64,000 nucleotides of DNA, taken from Acinetobacter colistiniresistens. Its GTDB lineage: Bacteria; Pseudomonadota; Gammaproteobacteria; Pseudomonadales; Moraxellaceae. Positions 38,026 to 48,159 of this stretch are shown piece by piece. The first letter of the stretch is position 1, and every line of letters starts with the position of its first letter. The position numbers were made by a program, and so were the translations under genes. The stretch covers positions 3,100,001 through 3,164,000 of the forward strand of contig NZ_CP102099.1 of NCBI RefSeq assembly GCF_024582815.1, in the 5' to 3' direction. A model generated the notes under the pieces. The model was not told the DNA's origin and ran no database searches. It saw only the letters and a list, made by a program, of their open reading frames with translations.

Positions 38026-39375
38026 TTACTCTCCTTGTGCTGCGTGTAGTACGGCATCAATTTGCGCCTGAATATTGCCGAGGTAAGTTGCGGGCTGGAA
38101 CAGCTCATCCAAAGCCTGATTATTAAAATGAGCGTTGACTTCATCCATCGCTGACAAAATGACTTTTAAATGCTGCTGTTGGGCAATCGCTTGCTGACAG
38201 GCCTGTTCAACCAGATGATGCGCATGTAAACGTCCAAGCTTTGGTGCCAGTGCCATCATCACCGCTTCGGCCATGATCAAACCTTGTGTGCATTCTAGAT
38301 TGCGTTGCATCGCATCTGGATTGACTTGCATATGTTCAATCACATCACAACTACGTTCTAAAGCACCTGCACATAACTGGAAAATTTCTGGGATTGCTAA
38401 CCATTCTGCATGCCAAGCCCCCAAAGCACGTTCATGTTCTTGCACCATGCTTTGATACACACTTGCCATTAAGGCAGGCACACGATTAGCTGCGGCAAGA
38501 ATTGAGGCTGCTGCTACAGGATTACGCTTATGCGGCATGGTCGATGAACCACCTCGCCCTTTTGCTGCTGGCTCGAAGACTTCTGCGATTTCGGTTTGCA
38601 TCAGCAATGACCAGTCTTTTGCCATTTTGCCGACATTTCCAACGATCAAAGCAAGCGTACTGGCAAGCTCAACCATACGGTCACGTTCACCATGCCAAGT
38701 GCATTCAGGAGCAGTTAAATCGAGTTGTGCAGCAAAAGCTTGAACTACCGCTGAACCTTGATCTTGTAGCGAGGCCAATGAACCTACTGCACCACCGAGT
38801 TGTGCAGTCAATACGCGAGGTTTCATTGCTTGCAGACGATCAAGATCACGTTTCAAGGCTGCTGCCCATCGGGCAAATTTATGTCCCAAAGTAATCGGCA
38901 AAGCTTGCTGTAACCAAGTCCGTCCAATCATGACCTGATGGCGGTATTGTTGGGCTTGCTTTAAGCTCACTTGATACGCCTGTTGCAATTGCTGTTCAAT
39001 CAATGCCAAGGCATCACGGCACTGTAAAATCGTTGCCGTATCAATCATGTCTTGACTGGTCGCACCCCAATGTACATAGCGCGAAGCATCTTCATCTTGC
39101 TGTTTCACCAAAGCGGTGAATTGCTTGACCAATGGAATCGCAATGTTACCTGCCAGTCCTGTTGCTGTAGCCAATGCATCCATATCGATTTGCGTTACGG
39201 CATTGTGTCCAACCTGCTCAACCATCGTTGCCGCTGAAGCGGGAATGACATCGACCTGCGCCTGAGCTTTGGCTAAAGCCACTTCGGCTTGAATCATATA
39301 ACTCAATAAAGCTTGATCACTAAAAATGGCAGTGACTTCAGGCTGATAAAATAAGCTGGCGTATAACTGGCTCAT
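38026..39375 (-). CDS. pcaB: 3-carboxy-cis,cis-muconate cycloisomerase
   Basis: PcaB lactonises beta-carboxymuconate to gamma-carboxymuconolactone. The 449-residue protein belongs to the fumarase/aspartase superfamily, with signature GGSSTMPHKRNPVAA near residue 280 and RYVHWGATSQDMIDT near residue 100. ATG 39375 has GAGG upstream. A GTG at 39387 overlapping the pcaF stop would add four residues but has no better ribosome site. It lies between pcaF and pcaD. Confidence 0.96.
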   Translation of the reverse strand: MSQLYASLFYQPEVTAIFSDQALLSYMIQAEVALAKAQAQVDVIPASAATMVEQVGHNAVTQIDMDALATATGLAGNIAIPLVKQFTALVKQQDEDASRYVHWGATSQDMIDTATILQCRDALALIEQQLQQAYQVSLKQAQQYRHQVMIGRTWLQQALPITLGHKFARWAAALKRDLDRLQAMKPRVLTAQLGGAVGSLASLQDQGSAVVQAFAAQLDLTAPECTWHGERDRMVELASTLALIVGNVGKMAKDWSLLMQTEIAEVFEPAAKGRGGSSTMPHKRNPVAAASILAAANRVPALMASVYQSMVQEHERALGAWHAEWLAIPEIFQLCAGALERSCDVIEHMQVNPDAMQRNLECTQGLIMAEAVMMALAPKLGRLHAHHLVEQACQQAIAQQQHLKVILSAMDEVNAHFNNQALDELFQPATYLGNIQAQIDAVLHAAQGE

Positions 39376-39383
39376 GGCAAACC

Positions 39384-40592
39384 TCACTCAACACGTTGAA
39401 TAATCAAGGCAATACCCTGACCGACACCGATACACATCGAACACAGGGCGTACTGACCTTTGATTTGTTCAAGTTGGTTTAAGGCCGTTGTCACCAATCG
39501 CGCACCAGAGGCACCTAAAGGATGACCCAAAGCAATCGCACCACCATTCGGATTAATTCGTGCATCATCATCACTCAAGCCTAAATCACGGGTCACCGCT
39601 AAAGCCTGTGCCGCAAAAGCTTCATTCAACTCAATCACGTCCATCTGATCTAAAGTCAAATTGGCCTGTTTCAGTAATTTCTTAATGGCAGGTGCAGGCG
39701 CAAAGCCCATAATCCGCGGTTCAACACCAACTGTAGTCGCAGCAATGATTTTGGCGCGTGGCTTAAGTTGATATTTTTTCACCGCTTCATCTGAAGCAAT
39801 CAGCACAGCCGCAGCACCATCATTAATCCCAGAGGCATTACCTGCTGTCACAGTGCCTTCAGCTTTAACCACACCCTTAAGTTTAGTTAGTGCTTCTAAC
39901 GTGGTTGATGCACGTGGATGCTCATCTGCATCTACAACAATCGCATCACCCTTACGCTGTGGAATCGTCACAGGCACAATTTCATTGGCGAAGAAGCCTT
40001 TGGCTTGCGCCGTTGCAGTACGTTGTTGGCTGTTCAGGGCAAACTGATCTTGATCGGCACGATTGATGTTGAACTGTTCCGCCACGTTTTCAGCCGTTTG
40101 CGGCATGCTATCGACACCATACATGCCTTTGAGTTTTGGATTGATAAAACGCCAGCCCATGGTGGTGTCTTCAATCTTTTGACTACGGCCAAAGGCACTA
40201 TCCGATTTACCCATCACATAGGGTGCACGGCTCATGCTTTCCACACCACCCGCAATGATTAAATCAGCTTCATTGGCTTTAATGGCACGGGCAGCCATCG
40301 CAATCGCATCTAATGATGAACCACATAAACGGTTCACAGTGGTGGCGGGTACTTGATAAGGCAAACCTGCCAATAGTGCCGACATACGTCCGACGTTACG
40401 GTTGTCTTCACCTGCCTGATTGGCACAGCCATAGATCACATCATCGACGTGTTGCCAATCGACACTTGGATTACGTTGCATCAAGGCCTGAATTGGAATC
40501 GCCCCCAAGTCATCTGCACGTACTGGAGCTAATCCGCCCGCATAACGACCGAATGGGGTACGGATAGCATCGATGATATAAGCGTTTTTCAT
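39384..40592 (-). CDS. pcaF: Beta-ketoadipyl-CoA thiolase
   Basis: PcaF cleaves beta-ketoadipyl-CoA to succinyl-CoA and acetyl-CoA. The 402-residue thiolase has the nucleophile Cys in TTVNRLCGSSLDAI (near residue 90), NGGAIALGHPLGASG with the catalytic His, and CSMCIGVGQG with the second Cys. A hairpin-rich repeat (40614-40687) separates it from pcaJ, the only large gap in the pca genes. Confidence 0.97.
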   Translation of the reverse strand: MKNAYIIDAIRTPFGRYAGGLAPVRADDLGAIPIQALMQRNPSVDWQHVDDVIYGCANQAGEDNRNVGRMSALLAGLPYQVPATTVNRLCGSSLDAIAMAARAIKANEADLIIAGGVESMSRAPYVMGKSDSAFGRSQKIEDTTMGWRFINPKLKGMYGVDSMPQTAENVAEQFNINRADQDQFALNSQQRTATAQAKGFFANEIVPVTIPQRKGDAIVVDADEHPRASTTLEALTKLKGVVKAEGTVTAGNASGINDGAAAVLIASDEAVKKYQLKPRAKIIAATTVGVEPRIMGFAPAPAIKKLLKQANLTLDQMDVIELNEAFAAQALAVTRDLGLSDDDARINPNGGAIALGHPLGASGARLVTTALNQLEQIKGQYALCSMCIGVGQGIALIIQRVE

Positions 40593-40613
40593 TTTAAATA
40601 TTTTCCTTTATCT

Positions 40614-40687
40614 AAAATCCCTCCCAACCTCCCTTTAATAAAGGGAGGAGTTCCCCTCTTTAAAAAGAGGGGTTAGGGGAGATTTAT
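40614..40687. repeat. REP/MITE-like double hairpin inserted between pcaJ and pcaF
   Basis: Two adjacent stem-loops (CTCCCTTT/AAAGGGAG and CCCCTCTTT/AAAGAGGGG) lie within imperfect terminal inverted repeats starting AAAATCC and ending GGAGATTT. Similar GC-rich pyrimidine/purine palindromes are, as I recall, dispersed in Acinetobacter chromosomes. It sits entirely in the pcaJ-pcaF gap and could affect expression of the downstream genes. Confidence 0.65.
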
Positions 40688-40692
40688 TATCC

Positions 40693-41340
40693 TTACGTCG
40701 CATCAATCAACTGAGCACCCGTCAAAGCTTGCAATTCCTCAAAGCTCAGACCATCCACTTTCTCAATAACTTTTAAACCTTCTGTGGTCACATCAATCAC
40801 ACACAAGTCGGTATAAATACGGTCAACACATTTCAGTCCTGTTGCTGGATATGAAAGAGTTTCAACAATCTTCGGCTCACCTTGCTTGGTGTTGTGATCG
40901 GTGGTGATAAATACTTTCTTGGCACCGACAGCCAGATCCATCGCACCACCCACCGCAGGAATGGCATCTGCTGCACCAGTATGCCAGTTGGCCAGATCAC
41001 CATTGGCTGCCACTTGGAAAGCACCGAGTACTGCAATATCCAAATGACCACCGCGCATCATGGCAAAAGAATCACCATGATGAAAAAAGCTTCCGCCCTT
41101 CAGCATGGTCACATATTCCTTACCTGCATTGATCAACTCAGGATCTTCTTCACCTTTGGCAGGCGGTGGACCGAATGCCAGCAAGCCATTTTCAGAATGC
41201 AGAAATACATCTTTATCGGCAGGAAGATAATTGGAAATCTTGGTGGGCAGACCAATACCGAGATTGACATAAGCACCATCGGGAATATCTTGTGCGACAC
41301 GTTCAGCAATCTGGTCACGGCTTAATTTTTGATAGCTCAT
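40693..41340 (-). CDS. pcaJ: 3-oxoadipate CoA-transferase subunit B
   Basis: This beta subunit carries the catalytic Glu in LHSENGLLAFGPPP (near residue 50) and activates beta-ketoadipate with CoA from succinyl-CoA. It has 215 residues, as usual. The start overlaps the pcaI stop by 4 bp, so the two subunits are coupled. It is followed by the REP-like element and then pcaF. Confidence 0.96.
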   Translation of the reverse strand: MSYQKLSRDQIAERVAQDIPDGAYVNLGIGLPTKISNYLPADKDVFLHSENGLLAFGPPPAKGEEDPELINAGKEYVTMLKGGSFFHHGDSFAMMRGGHLDIAVLGAFQVAANGDLANWHTGAADAIPAVGGAMDLAVGAKKVFITTDHNTKQGEPKIVETLSYPATGLKCVDRIYTDLCVIDVTTEGLKVIEKVDGLSFEELQALTGAQLIDAT

Positions 41341-42026
41341 TGTTCTACTCCTGTGCCATTGGCTACATCAACAGCGACCACATGCTGTACAAAAATCCCA
41401 GGGGTAATAATGTGTTCAGGATCAAGCTGACCGAGTTCGACCAGTTCAGACACTTGAGCAATGGTGACATCCGCCGCCATCGCCATGATTGGACCAAAGT
41501 TACGCGCAGATTTGTTATAGACCAGATTGCCCCAACGGTCGCCTTTGTGTGCTTTGATTAAGGCAAAGTCGGCTTTGATCGGATATTCCAGTACATAGTC
41601 TTTGCCATCAATATGACGGGTTTCTTTGCCTTCCGCCAATAAGGTACCAAAGCCTGTTGGCGTGAAGACCGCACCGAGTCCCATACCTGCCGCTTGAATG
41701 CGACAGGCCAGATTGCCTTGCGGCACCAGTTCCAGTTCAATCTTGCCAGCACGATACAGTTCATCGAATACCCAAGAGTCTGACTGACGTGGGAAGGAAC
41801 AGATGATTTTGCGTACTGCACCTGTTTTAAGCAGTTTGGCCAAACCAGAGTCGCCATTACCAGCATTATTATTGACAATGATCAAGTCCTTGATGCCAAG
41901 TTCAATTAATCCATCAATCAATTCTGCGGGTTGTCCTGCAGTGCCAAAGCCGCCAATCATGATGGTGGCGCCATCCTTGACCTGTGACAGTACCTCGGTG
42001 AATGAGGTGCTACTCTTATCAATCAT
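41337..42026 (-). CDS. pcaI: 3-oxoadipate CoA-transferase subunit A
   Basis: This alpha subunit is the first gene of the pca-qui operon. ATG 42026 has AGGAAG seven bases upstream and gives 229 residues (MIDKSSTSFTEVLSQV), whereas the open frame to 42065 includes implausible sequence. GGFGTAGQPAELIDGL near residue 25 is the CoA-transferase family I glycine loop. Transcription starts in the 250-bp gap shared with divergent pcaU, which holds the PcaU half-sites at 42164-42200. Confidence 0.96.
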   Translation of the reverse strand: MIDKSSTSFTEVLSQVKDGATIMIGGFGTAGQPAELIDGLIELGIKDLIIVNNNAGNGDSGLAKLLKTGAVRKIICSFPRQSDSWVFDELYRAGKIELELVPQGNLACRIQAAGMGLGAVFTPTGFGTLLAEGKETRHIDGKDYVLEYPIKADFALIKAHKGDRWGNLVYNKSARNFGPIMAMAADVTIAQVSELVELGQLDPEHIITPGIFVQHVVAVDVANGTGVEQ

Positions 42027-42163
42027 CTGACTACTTCCTGTACGATGCATCACTCGTATTTTCATCCTGAAAACCGATGAAATTAAGTCGAGTGCTTTGT
42101 TCGGATTTCTTCTATTTATTCTTGATAAATTCGGCGCTCACTTCTAGGCTTAGAAGTGCATTT

Positions 42164-42200
42164 TGTTCGATGATTAATTTTTATGTTCGATGATCGAACA
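42164..42200. promoter_or_regulatory. PcaU operator: direct repeat plus palindrome
   Basis: The 8-mer TGTTCGAT occurs at 42164-42171 and again at 42184-42191, where it forms a palindrome with ATCGAACA (42193-42200) around a central G. The two direct copies are offset by 20 bp, two helical turns. This three-half-site layout is the one I recall for PcaU of A. baylyi in the pcaU-pcaI intergenic region. It should mediate pca-qui activation by protocatechuate and pcaU autorepression. Confidence 0.85.
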
Positions 42201-42276
42201 TTATCCAAGTAAATTGGTCATCTTTCGCTTAGAATGTTTTTGATAGAAAAACCGTTTTAGCAAGGATGTCTAAATT

Positions 42277-43101
42277 ATGGAAAATGATCAGGAAAAGAAT
42301 CCGCGTTTGATTCATCATACCGAAAACAAAAAAATGATTCGGCACGAGGATTTTATTGCAGGTATTGCAAAAGGTCTCAGCATTTTGGAATGCTTTGGAC
42401 CTGATCGCCACCGTCTCAACATGAGTACCGCAGCAGAAAAAACAGGCATGACGCGTGCCGCTGCGCGACGGCATTTACTGACGCTAGAATACTTAGGCTA
42501 TTTGGATTTTGATGGGCACTACTATTATTTATCGCCCAAGATCCTTAAATTCTCTGGGGCTTATTTAGATGGCTCACCGCTTCCTAAAATCTGTCAGCCT
42601 TTATTAAACCTTTTAACCAATCAAACTTCGCTGATTTATTCGGTGATGGTTTTAGATGGTTATGAAGCAATTACCATTGCCCGTAGCGCCGCTCATCAAC
42701 AAACCGATCGGGTCAATCCTTATGGTTTGCATTTAGGCAATCGACTTCCTGCCCATGCGACTTCCGCTGGAAAGATTCTACTGGCACATTTAACCCCTGA
42801 AGCACAAAAACGATGGTTAGCAAAATATCCCTTAAAACGTCTCACCAAATATACTCATACCGAGAGTGAGGCTTTTTTAGCCTTACTACATGAAATCAAA
42901 GAGCAAGATTGGTGCTATTCCTGTGAAGAACATGAATTAGGCGTGCATGCGGTCGCAGTGCCAATTTACGACTCTAATGCGACCGTCGTTGCTGCCTTAA
43001 ATATCGTTTCTCCCACCATGCGTACCACCAAAGATTATTTAATTACTCACATCTTGCCCTTATTACAGGAAACGGCGCGTGATCTACGCCAAGTGATTTA
43101 A
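42277..43101 (+). CDS. pcaU: IclR-type regulator of the pca-qui operon
   Basis: PcaU activates pca-qui transcription in response to protocatechuate. The 274-residue protein has an IclR winged helix over residues 25-90 (IAKGLSILECFG, and MTRAAARRHLLTLEYLGYLD as the recognition region). The effector domain contains LPAHATSAGKILLAHL and HELGVHAVAVPIYD. It is divergent from pcaI with a well-formed operator between them. Confidence 0.95.
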   Translation: MENDQEKNPRLIHHTENKKMIRHEDFIAGIAKGLSILECFGPDRHRLNMSTAAEKTGMTRAAARRHLLTLEYLGYLDFDGHYYYLSPKILKFSGAYLDGSPLPKICQPLLNLLTNQTSLIYSVMVLDGYEAITIARSAAHQQTDRVNPYGLHLGNRLPAHATSAGKILLAHLTPEAQKRWLAKYPLKRLTKYTHTESEAFLALLHEIKEQDWCYSCEEHELGVHAVAVPIYDSNATVVAALNIVSPTMRTTKDYLITHILPLLQETARDLRQVI

Positions 43102-43122
43102 CTCACAATCAAAATATTAAGA

Positions 43123-43151
43123 CAAAAAAAAGCCACATCTGGAAATGTGGC
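43123..43151 (-). terminator. Minus-strand rho-independent terminator without an obvious gene
   Basis: GCCACAT and ATGTGGC arms with a 6-nt loop are preceded on the plus strand by eight A's, so only minus-strand transcripts get a T8 tail. No minus-strand gene lies upstream in 43152-43682. The plus-strand pcaU transcript would not terminate here by this mechanism. Confidence 0.65.
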
Positions 43152-43682
43152 GAAAGGTGTATTGCGACAACAATTGTGTCGGTATGTTTAAGTTAATCAC
43201 CTTTGCTTAAATGAACATTAATTTTCTGATGATTGTGCTGTTTTATTATTCAGTTATTTCAAAATCCCGAATACTGCTTCATTAAAATAAATAATATTTA
43301 AGTGAAATTTTAATTCCCATAGTTTATGAGTTAGATCTAAACGTTTATATTTGATGACAAATATGAAAATTAAATGTTATGAGGATTTAATATTTTTCTT
43401 TAATGTGATATTTATCTCACACTTTATACTTTACGACCCTAAATGTTATGTTTTGTATGTAAAAATTACATATTGTAATTAACACCACAATGTTTAAATT
43501 TTCTACCAAATTTCTTCTTAAAGTATTCTAATAAAAATTGATATATAAATAATTTTTTAAAAAATAAAGCTAAAAACCAGCTCATTTGTATTAGCGTGAG
43601 AAGCATAGTATTTTAAAAAAACATTAAAAATAAATAACTTTAAACCTAAAGATAGATCGAATAATAACAGTGAGATCAAATA
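43152..43682. other. Gene-free AT-rich gap before aspT
   Basis: About 530 bp of strongly AT-rich sequence has no convincing reading frame. It should hold the aspT promoter. The orphan minus-strand terminator at its left edge raises the possibility of a small RNA transcribed leftward. Confidence 0.5.
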
Positions 43683-45368
43683 ATGATTGAATGGTTACAA
43701 GGCGAATTAAAACATAGTCCAGAGATATTACTGTTCTTGTCTTTGGCAATCGGTTTCTGGATCGGTCAGTTTCAATTCGGAAAATTTCAGTTCGGTGGTG
43801 TAGCAGGCTCTCTACTTGTTGCAGTGGTACTCAGCCTCATCGGTGTCCCAGTCGACAACGGCGTCAAGGCCATTTTATTTGCCTTGTTCATTTATGCCGT
43901 TGGTTTTGAAAGCGGTCCCCAGTTCTTTAAATCATTAGGCCCTCAATCAATCAAGGAGATCTTGTTAGCCGTATTCATGGCAGTGAGTGGTTTAATTACC
44001 GTGTTGGTGATGGCGAAACTGTTCCACCTCGATAAAGGTTTAGCCGCAGGACTCGCTGCAGGTGGCATGACCCAATCTGCAATTATCGGTACTGCAGGTG
44101 ATGCGATTTCCCGTCTCGACCTCCCCTTAGCTGAGATTCAAAAGCTGCAAGCCAATGTCGCAATCGGCTATGCCGTGACTTATATTTTCGGTTCATTGGG
44201 TGCCATTATTGTCTGCGTGAATATCCTGCCTAAATTTATGGGCAAAGAAATTCATGATGATGCGTTGAAAGCCCAGTCAGAACGTCTCAAGGGTGCTTTT
44301 GAATTATCCCCAGGTCAAGAACTGGCGATGCCTGAAATTGTTGGCCGTATTTATAAAGTTAAACAAGCCAGTGGGCAAACTGTGGCAGAGCTGGAAGCAA
44401 AACAAGCCAGCATCACCATTGAACGGTTAAAACGTAAAGATCAACTGATTGATGTAGCACCAGAACTGACTTTACAAACCGATGACGTAATATTACTCGT
44501 CGGCCGTCGTGCCAGTGTGGTGGCTGTTTCAGATCAAATTGGTACTGAGTTACAGTCCTCACAAGGCATGGAAATGATTATGGATACCACCGATGTAATC
44601 CTGAGAAATTCCAAATATATCAATCGTAGTTTAGGCGATATTAAGACCAATACCCCTGACACTTTAAAACATGGGATTTACGTACTGGCAATTAAACGTA
44701 ATGATGAAACCCAAACGTTGAGTGATGATACCGTGCTGCAACAAGGCGATGTCATTACTGTTTATGGCACCAAAAGTGATCTTGATCGTTTAGTCAAAGA
44801 AGCAGGCACGGCCTTGCCAGAAAGCTTAAAAACCGACTGGATTTTTCACGGTGCAGGCCTTGTGGTTGGCTTACTGATTGGTCTGTTTGTGATTCGTATT
44901 GGCGATGTCCCTTTAACACTGGGTGCAGGTGGCGGTGCATTGCTCTCAGGGCTTCTATTTGGTTGGCTACGCAGCCGTAATCAGGTTCATGGCAATATGC
45001 CTTTAGCTGCTTCGCAACTGCTTAAAGATTTAGGGCTTGCAGGTTTTGTCGCTGCTGTAGGCTTGCAATCTGGTCTACAAGCCATTCAAACCATTAAAGA
45101 TAGTGGTCTGTCCCTATTTATGATTGGCGTCGTGGTTACCTTAGTTCCACTGATTCTTTCCATGCTTTTCGCCCGTTATGTGCTGCGTTATGACAATGTT
45201 GCGGTTATGGCAGGTGCCTTATCAGGTTCGCGAAGTGCCAACCCTGCCTTTGGTGCGATTTTAGATAAAGCTGGAAATTCCATTCCCACGGTTCCATTCG
45301 CCATTACTTATGCACTGGCAAACGTATTCTTGACTTTGCTAGGTCCCCTCATCGTCGGCCTTGCCTAA
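43683..45368 (+). CDS. aspT: Aspartate:alanine antiporter AspT family
   Basis: This is a 561-residue inner-membrane exchanger. Two homologous transporter halves lie near residues 10-185 and 385-555. Between them are two cytoplasmic TrkA-C/RCK_C-like domains (about residues 205-375, for example SITIERLKRKDQLIDVAPEL). GAGGGALLSGLLFGWLRSR and ALSGSRSANPAFGAILDK are typical of the AspT/YidE group. With AspD 54 bp downstream it would exchange aspartate for alanine, giving a decarboxylation-driven proton motive cycle as known from Tetragenococcus. Confidence 0.92.
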   Translation: MIEWLQGELKHSPEILLFLSLAIGFWIGQFQFGKFQFGGVAGSLLVAVVLSLIGVPVDNGVKAILFALFIYAVGFESGPQFFKSLGPQSIKEILLAVFMAVSGLITVLVMAKLFHLDKGLAAGLAAGGMTQSAIIGTAGDAISRLDLPLAEIQKLQANVAIGYAVTYIFGSLGAIIVCVNILPKFMGKEIHDDALKAQSERLKGAFELSPGQELAMPEIVGRIYKVKQASGQTVAELEAKQASITIERLKRKDQLIDVAPELTLQTDDVILLVGRRASVVAVSDQIGTELQSSQGMEMIMDTTDVILRNSKYINRSLGDIKTNTPDTLKHGIYVLAIKRNDETQTLSDDTVLQQGDVITVYGTKSDLDRLVKEAGTALPESLKTDWIFHGAGLVVGLLIGLFVIRIGDVPLTLGAGGGALLSGLLFGWLRSRNQVHGNMPLAASQLLKDLGLAGFVAAVGLQSGLQAIQTIKDSGLSLFMIGVVVTLVPLILSMLFARYVLRYDNVAVMAGALSGSRSANPAFGAILDKAGNSIPTVPFAITYALANVFLTLLGPLIVGLA

Positions 45369-45407
45369 AGATGATTTGTATTCAACTACTTATTGCTTCA
45401 ACTATAA

Positions 45408-47024
<1,617 letters not shown>

Positions 47025-47048
47025 ATCTGAATCAAGGTTTCAGTCAAT

Positions 47049-47072
47049 AAAAAGCAGCTTCGGCTGCTTTTT
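47049..47072. terminator. Bidirectional terminator between aspD and cntB
   Basis: AAAAAGCAGC and GCTGCTTTTT arms close a TTCG tetraloop. It is symmetric and placed between convergent aspD and cntB. Confidence 0.95.
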
Positions 47073-47097
47073 ATACTTTAAAAATCAACGTTTAAAA

Positions 47098-48054
47098 TTA
47101 AAGATCGAGTACCAGTTTTTTACCTTTGGCACGCGACACACAGATCATCATCGATTGCTGTGAGGCTTTTTCATCATCACTCAAGTACTGATCAAAATGT
47201 TCGGCTTCCCCTTCCAGAATCATGGTTTCACAGGTGCCACAAACCCCTTCACGACATAAACATTCCACATCAATATTGAGCAATTCAATTGCTTGTAAAA
47301 TGGTTTGATTGCCTTGCACTTCGACTTGCTGATTGGATTTTGCCAAGACCACCGTAAACGCTTCACCTTCTTCGGGTACAGTAGATGCAAATTGTTCCCA
47401 ATGGATATATTCATCACGATAACGATGGTAATTACAACGATCAATCACCGCATCAATCATCGGCTTAGGCCCACACACATAGACGTGCGTGCCTTTCGGC
47501 TGAGATCCAATCAGTTGATCTAGATCCAGAGATTTTCCATCCGAATCGATATAGCTAAAAATATGTTCAGCATGTTTTTGCTTGAGTTCTTCTAACAGCG
47601 CGGCATGCTCTGGAGAACGATAGGCATAATGCAACTCATAGTCAGCACCACGTGCAGCCAGTTCATCCATTTGCGGCACAAACGGGGTGATGCCAATTCC
47701 ACCCGCAATCAGAATATGTTTCTCCCCATCTTCTGCTAGTGGAAACAGATTCTTCGGTTCAGAAATCAGAATTTCACAGCCTTCATTGCACTGATCATGC
47801 ATATAGACTGAACCGCCTTTACCTTCAATATCTTTACGGACACAGACTTGGTAAGTTGAAAGATCTTGAGCACAGCTCATCAGTGAATAGGCATTGGATA
47901 GCTGGTCATTCATTTTCACAATGATATGACTGCCACCATTGAATTGAGGGAAATTTTGTCCGTCCTGACGTTTAAATGTAAACCGTTTGATCAGTGGGGT
48001 CAGTTGCTCTACGCGTGTGACCACTGATGCAAACATTTCATAATGACTAGCCAT
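47098..48054 (-). CDS. cntB: Carnitine monooxygenase reductase subunit
   Basis: CntB delivers electrons from NAD(P)H to CntA. The 318-residue protein has an FNR-type flavin domain (RFTFKRQDGQNFPQFNGGSH; AYSLMSCAQD), a nicotinamide domain (ILIAGGIGITPFVPQMDELA), and a C-terminal plant-type ferredoxin with CLCREGVCGTCETMI (C-x4-C-x2-C). Length and order match the PDR/VanB family. It is the last gene of the carnitine operon. Confidence 0.94.
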   Translation of the reverse strand: MASHYEMFASVVTRVEQLTPLIKRFTFKRQDGQNFPQFNGGSHIIVKMNDQLSNAYSLMSCAQDLSTYQVCVRKDIEGKGGSVYMHDQCNEGCEILISEPKNLFPLAEDGEKHILIAGGIGITPFVPQMDELAARGADYELHYAYRSPEHAALLEELKQKHAEHIFSYIDSDGKSLDLDQLIGSQPKGTHVYVCGPKPMIDAVIDRCNYHRYRDEYIHWEQFASTVPEEGEAFTVVLAKSNQQVEVQGNQTILQAIELLNIDVECLCREGVCGTCETMILEGEAEHFDQYLSDDEKASQQSMMICVSRAKGKKLVLDL

Positions 48055-48159
48055 GTCTAAATCCTCTTTACCGCATGCTGCTCATCTAAGCATTTTCTAA
48101 TTTTAAGCGCATATTGCCTGCCGGACCGTCCATCAAGAGAGTCCAAACAGGCATTGTTG

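Noticed and set aside
37236..38144. Long pcaD reading overlapping pcaB
   Set aside because: The extension is a shadow of the pcaB C-terminus. ATG 38021 has AGGAG and the correct N-terminus.
43123..43151. Terminator of pcaU
   Set aside because: On the plus strand the hairpin is not followed by T's. The T-tract exists only for minus-strand transcription.
48115..48153. TGCCTG/CAGGCA inverted repeat between the aldehyde dehydrogenase and cntB as a terminator
   Set aside because: There is no T-tract, it lies inside one operon, and the arms are only six bases with a long imperfect interior.
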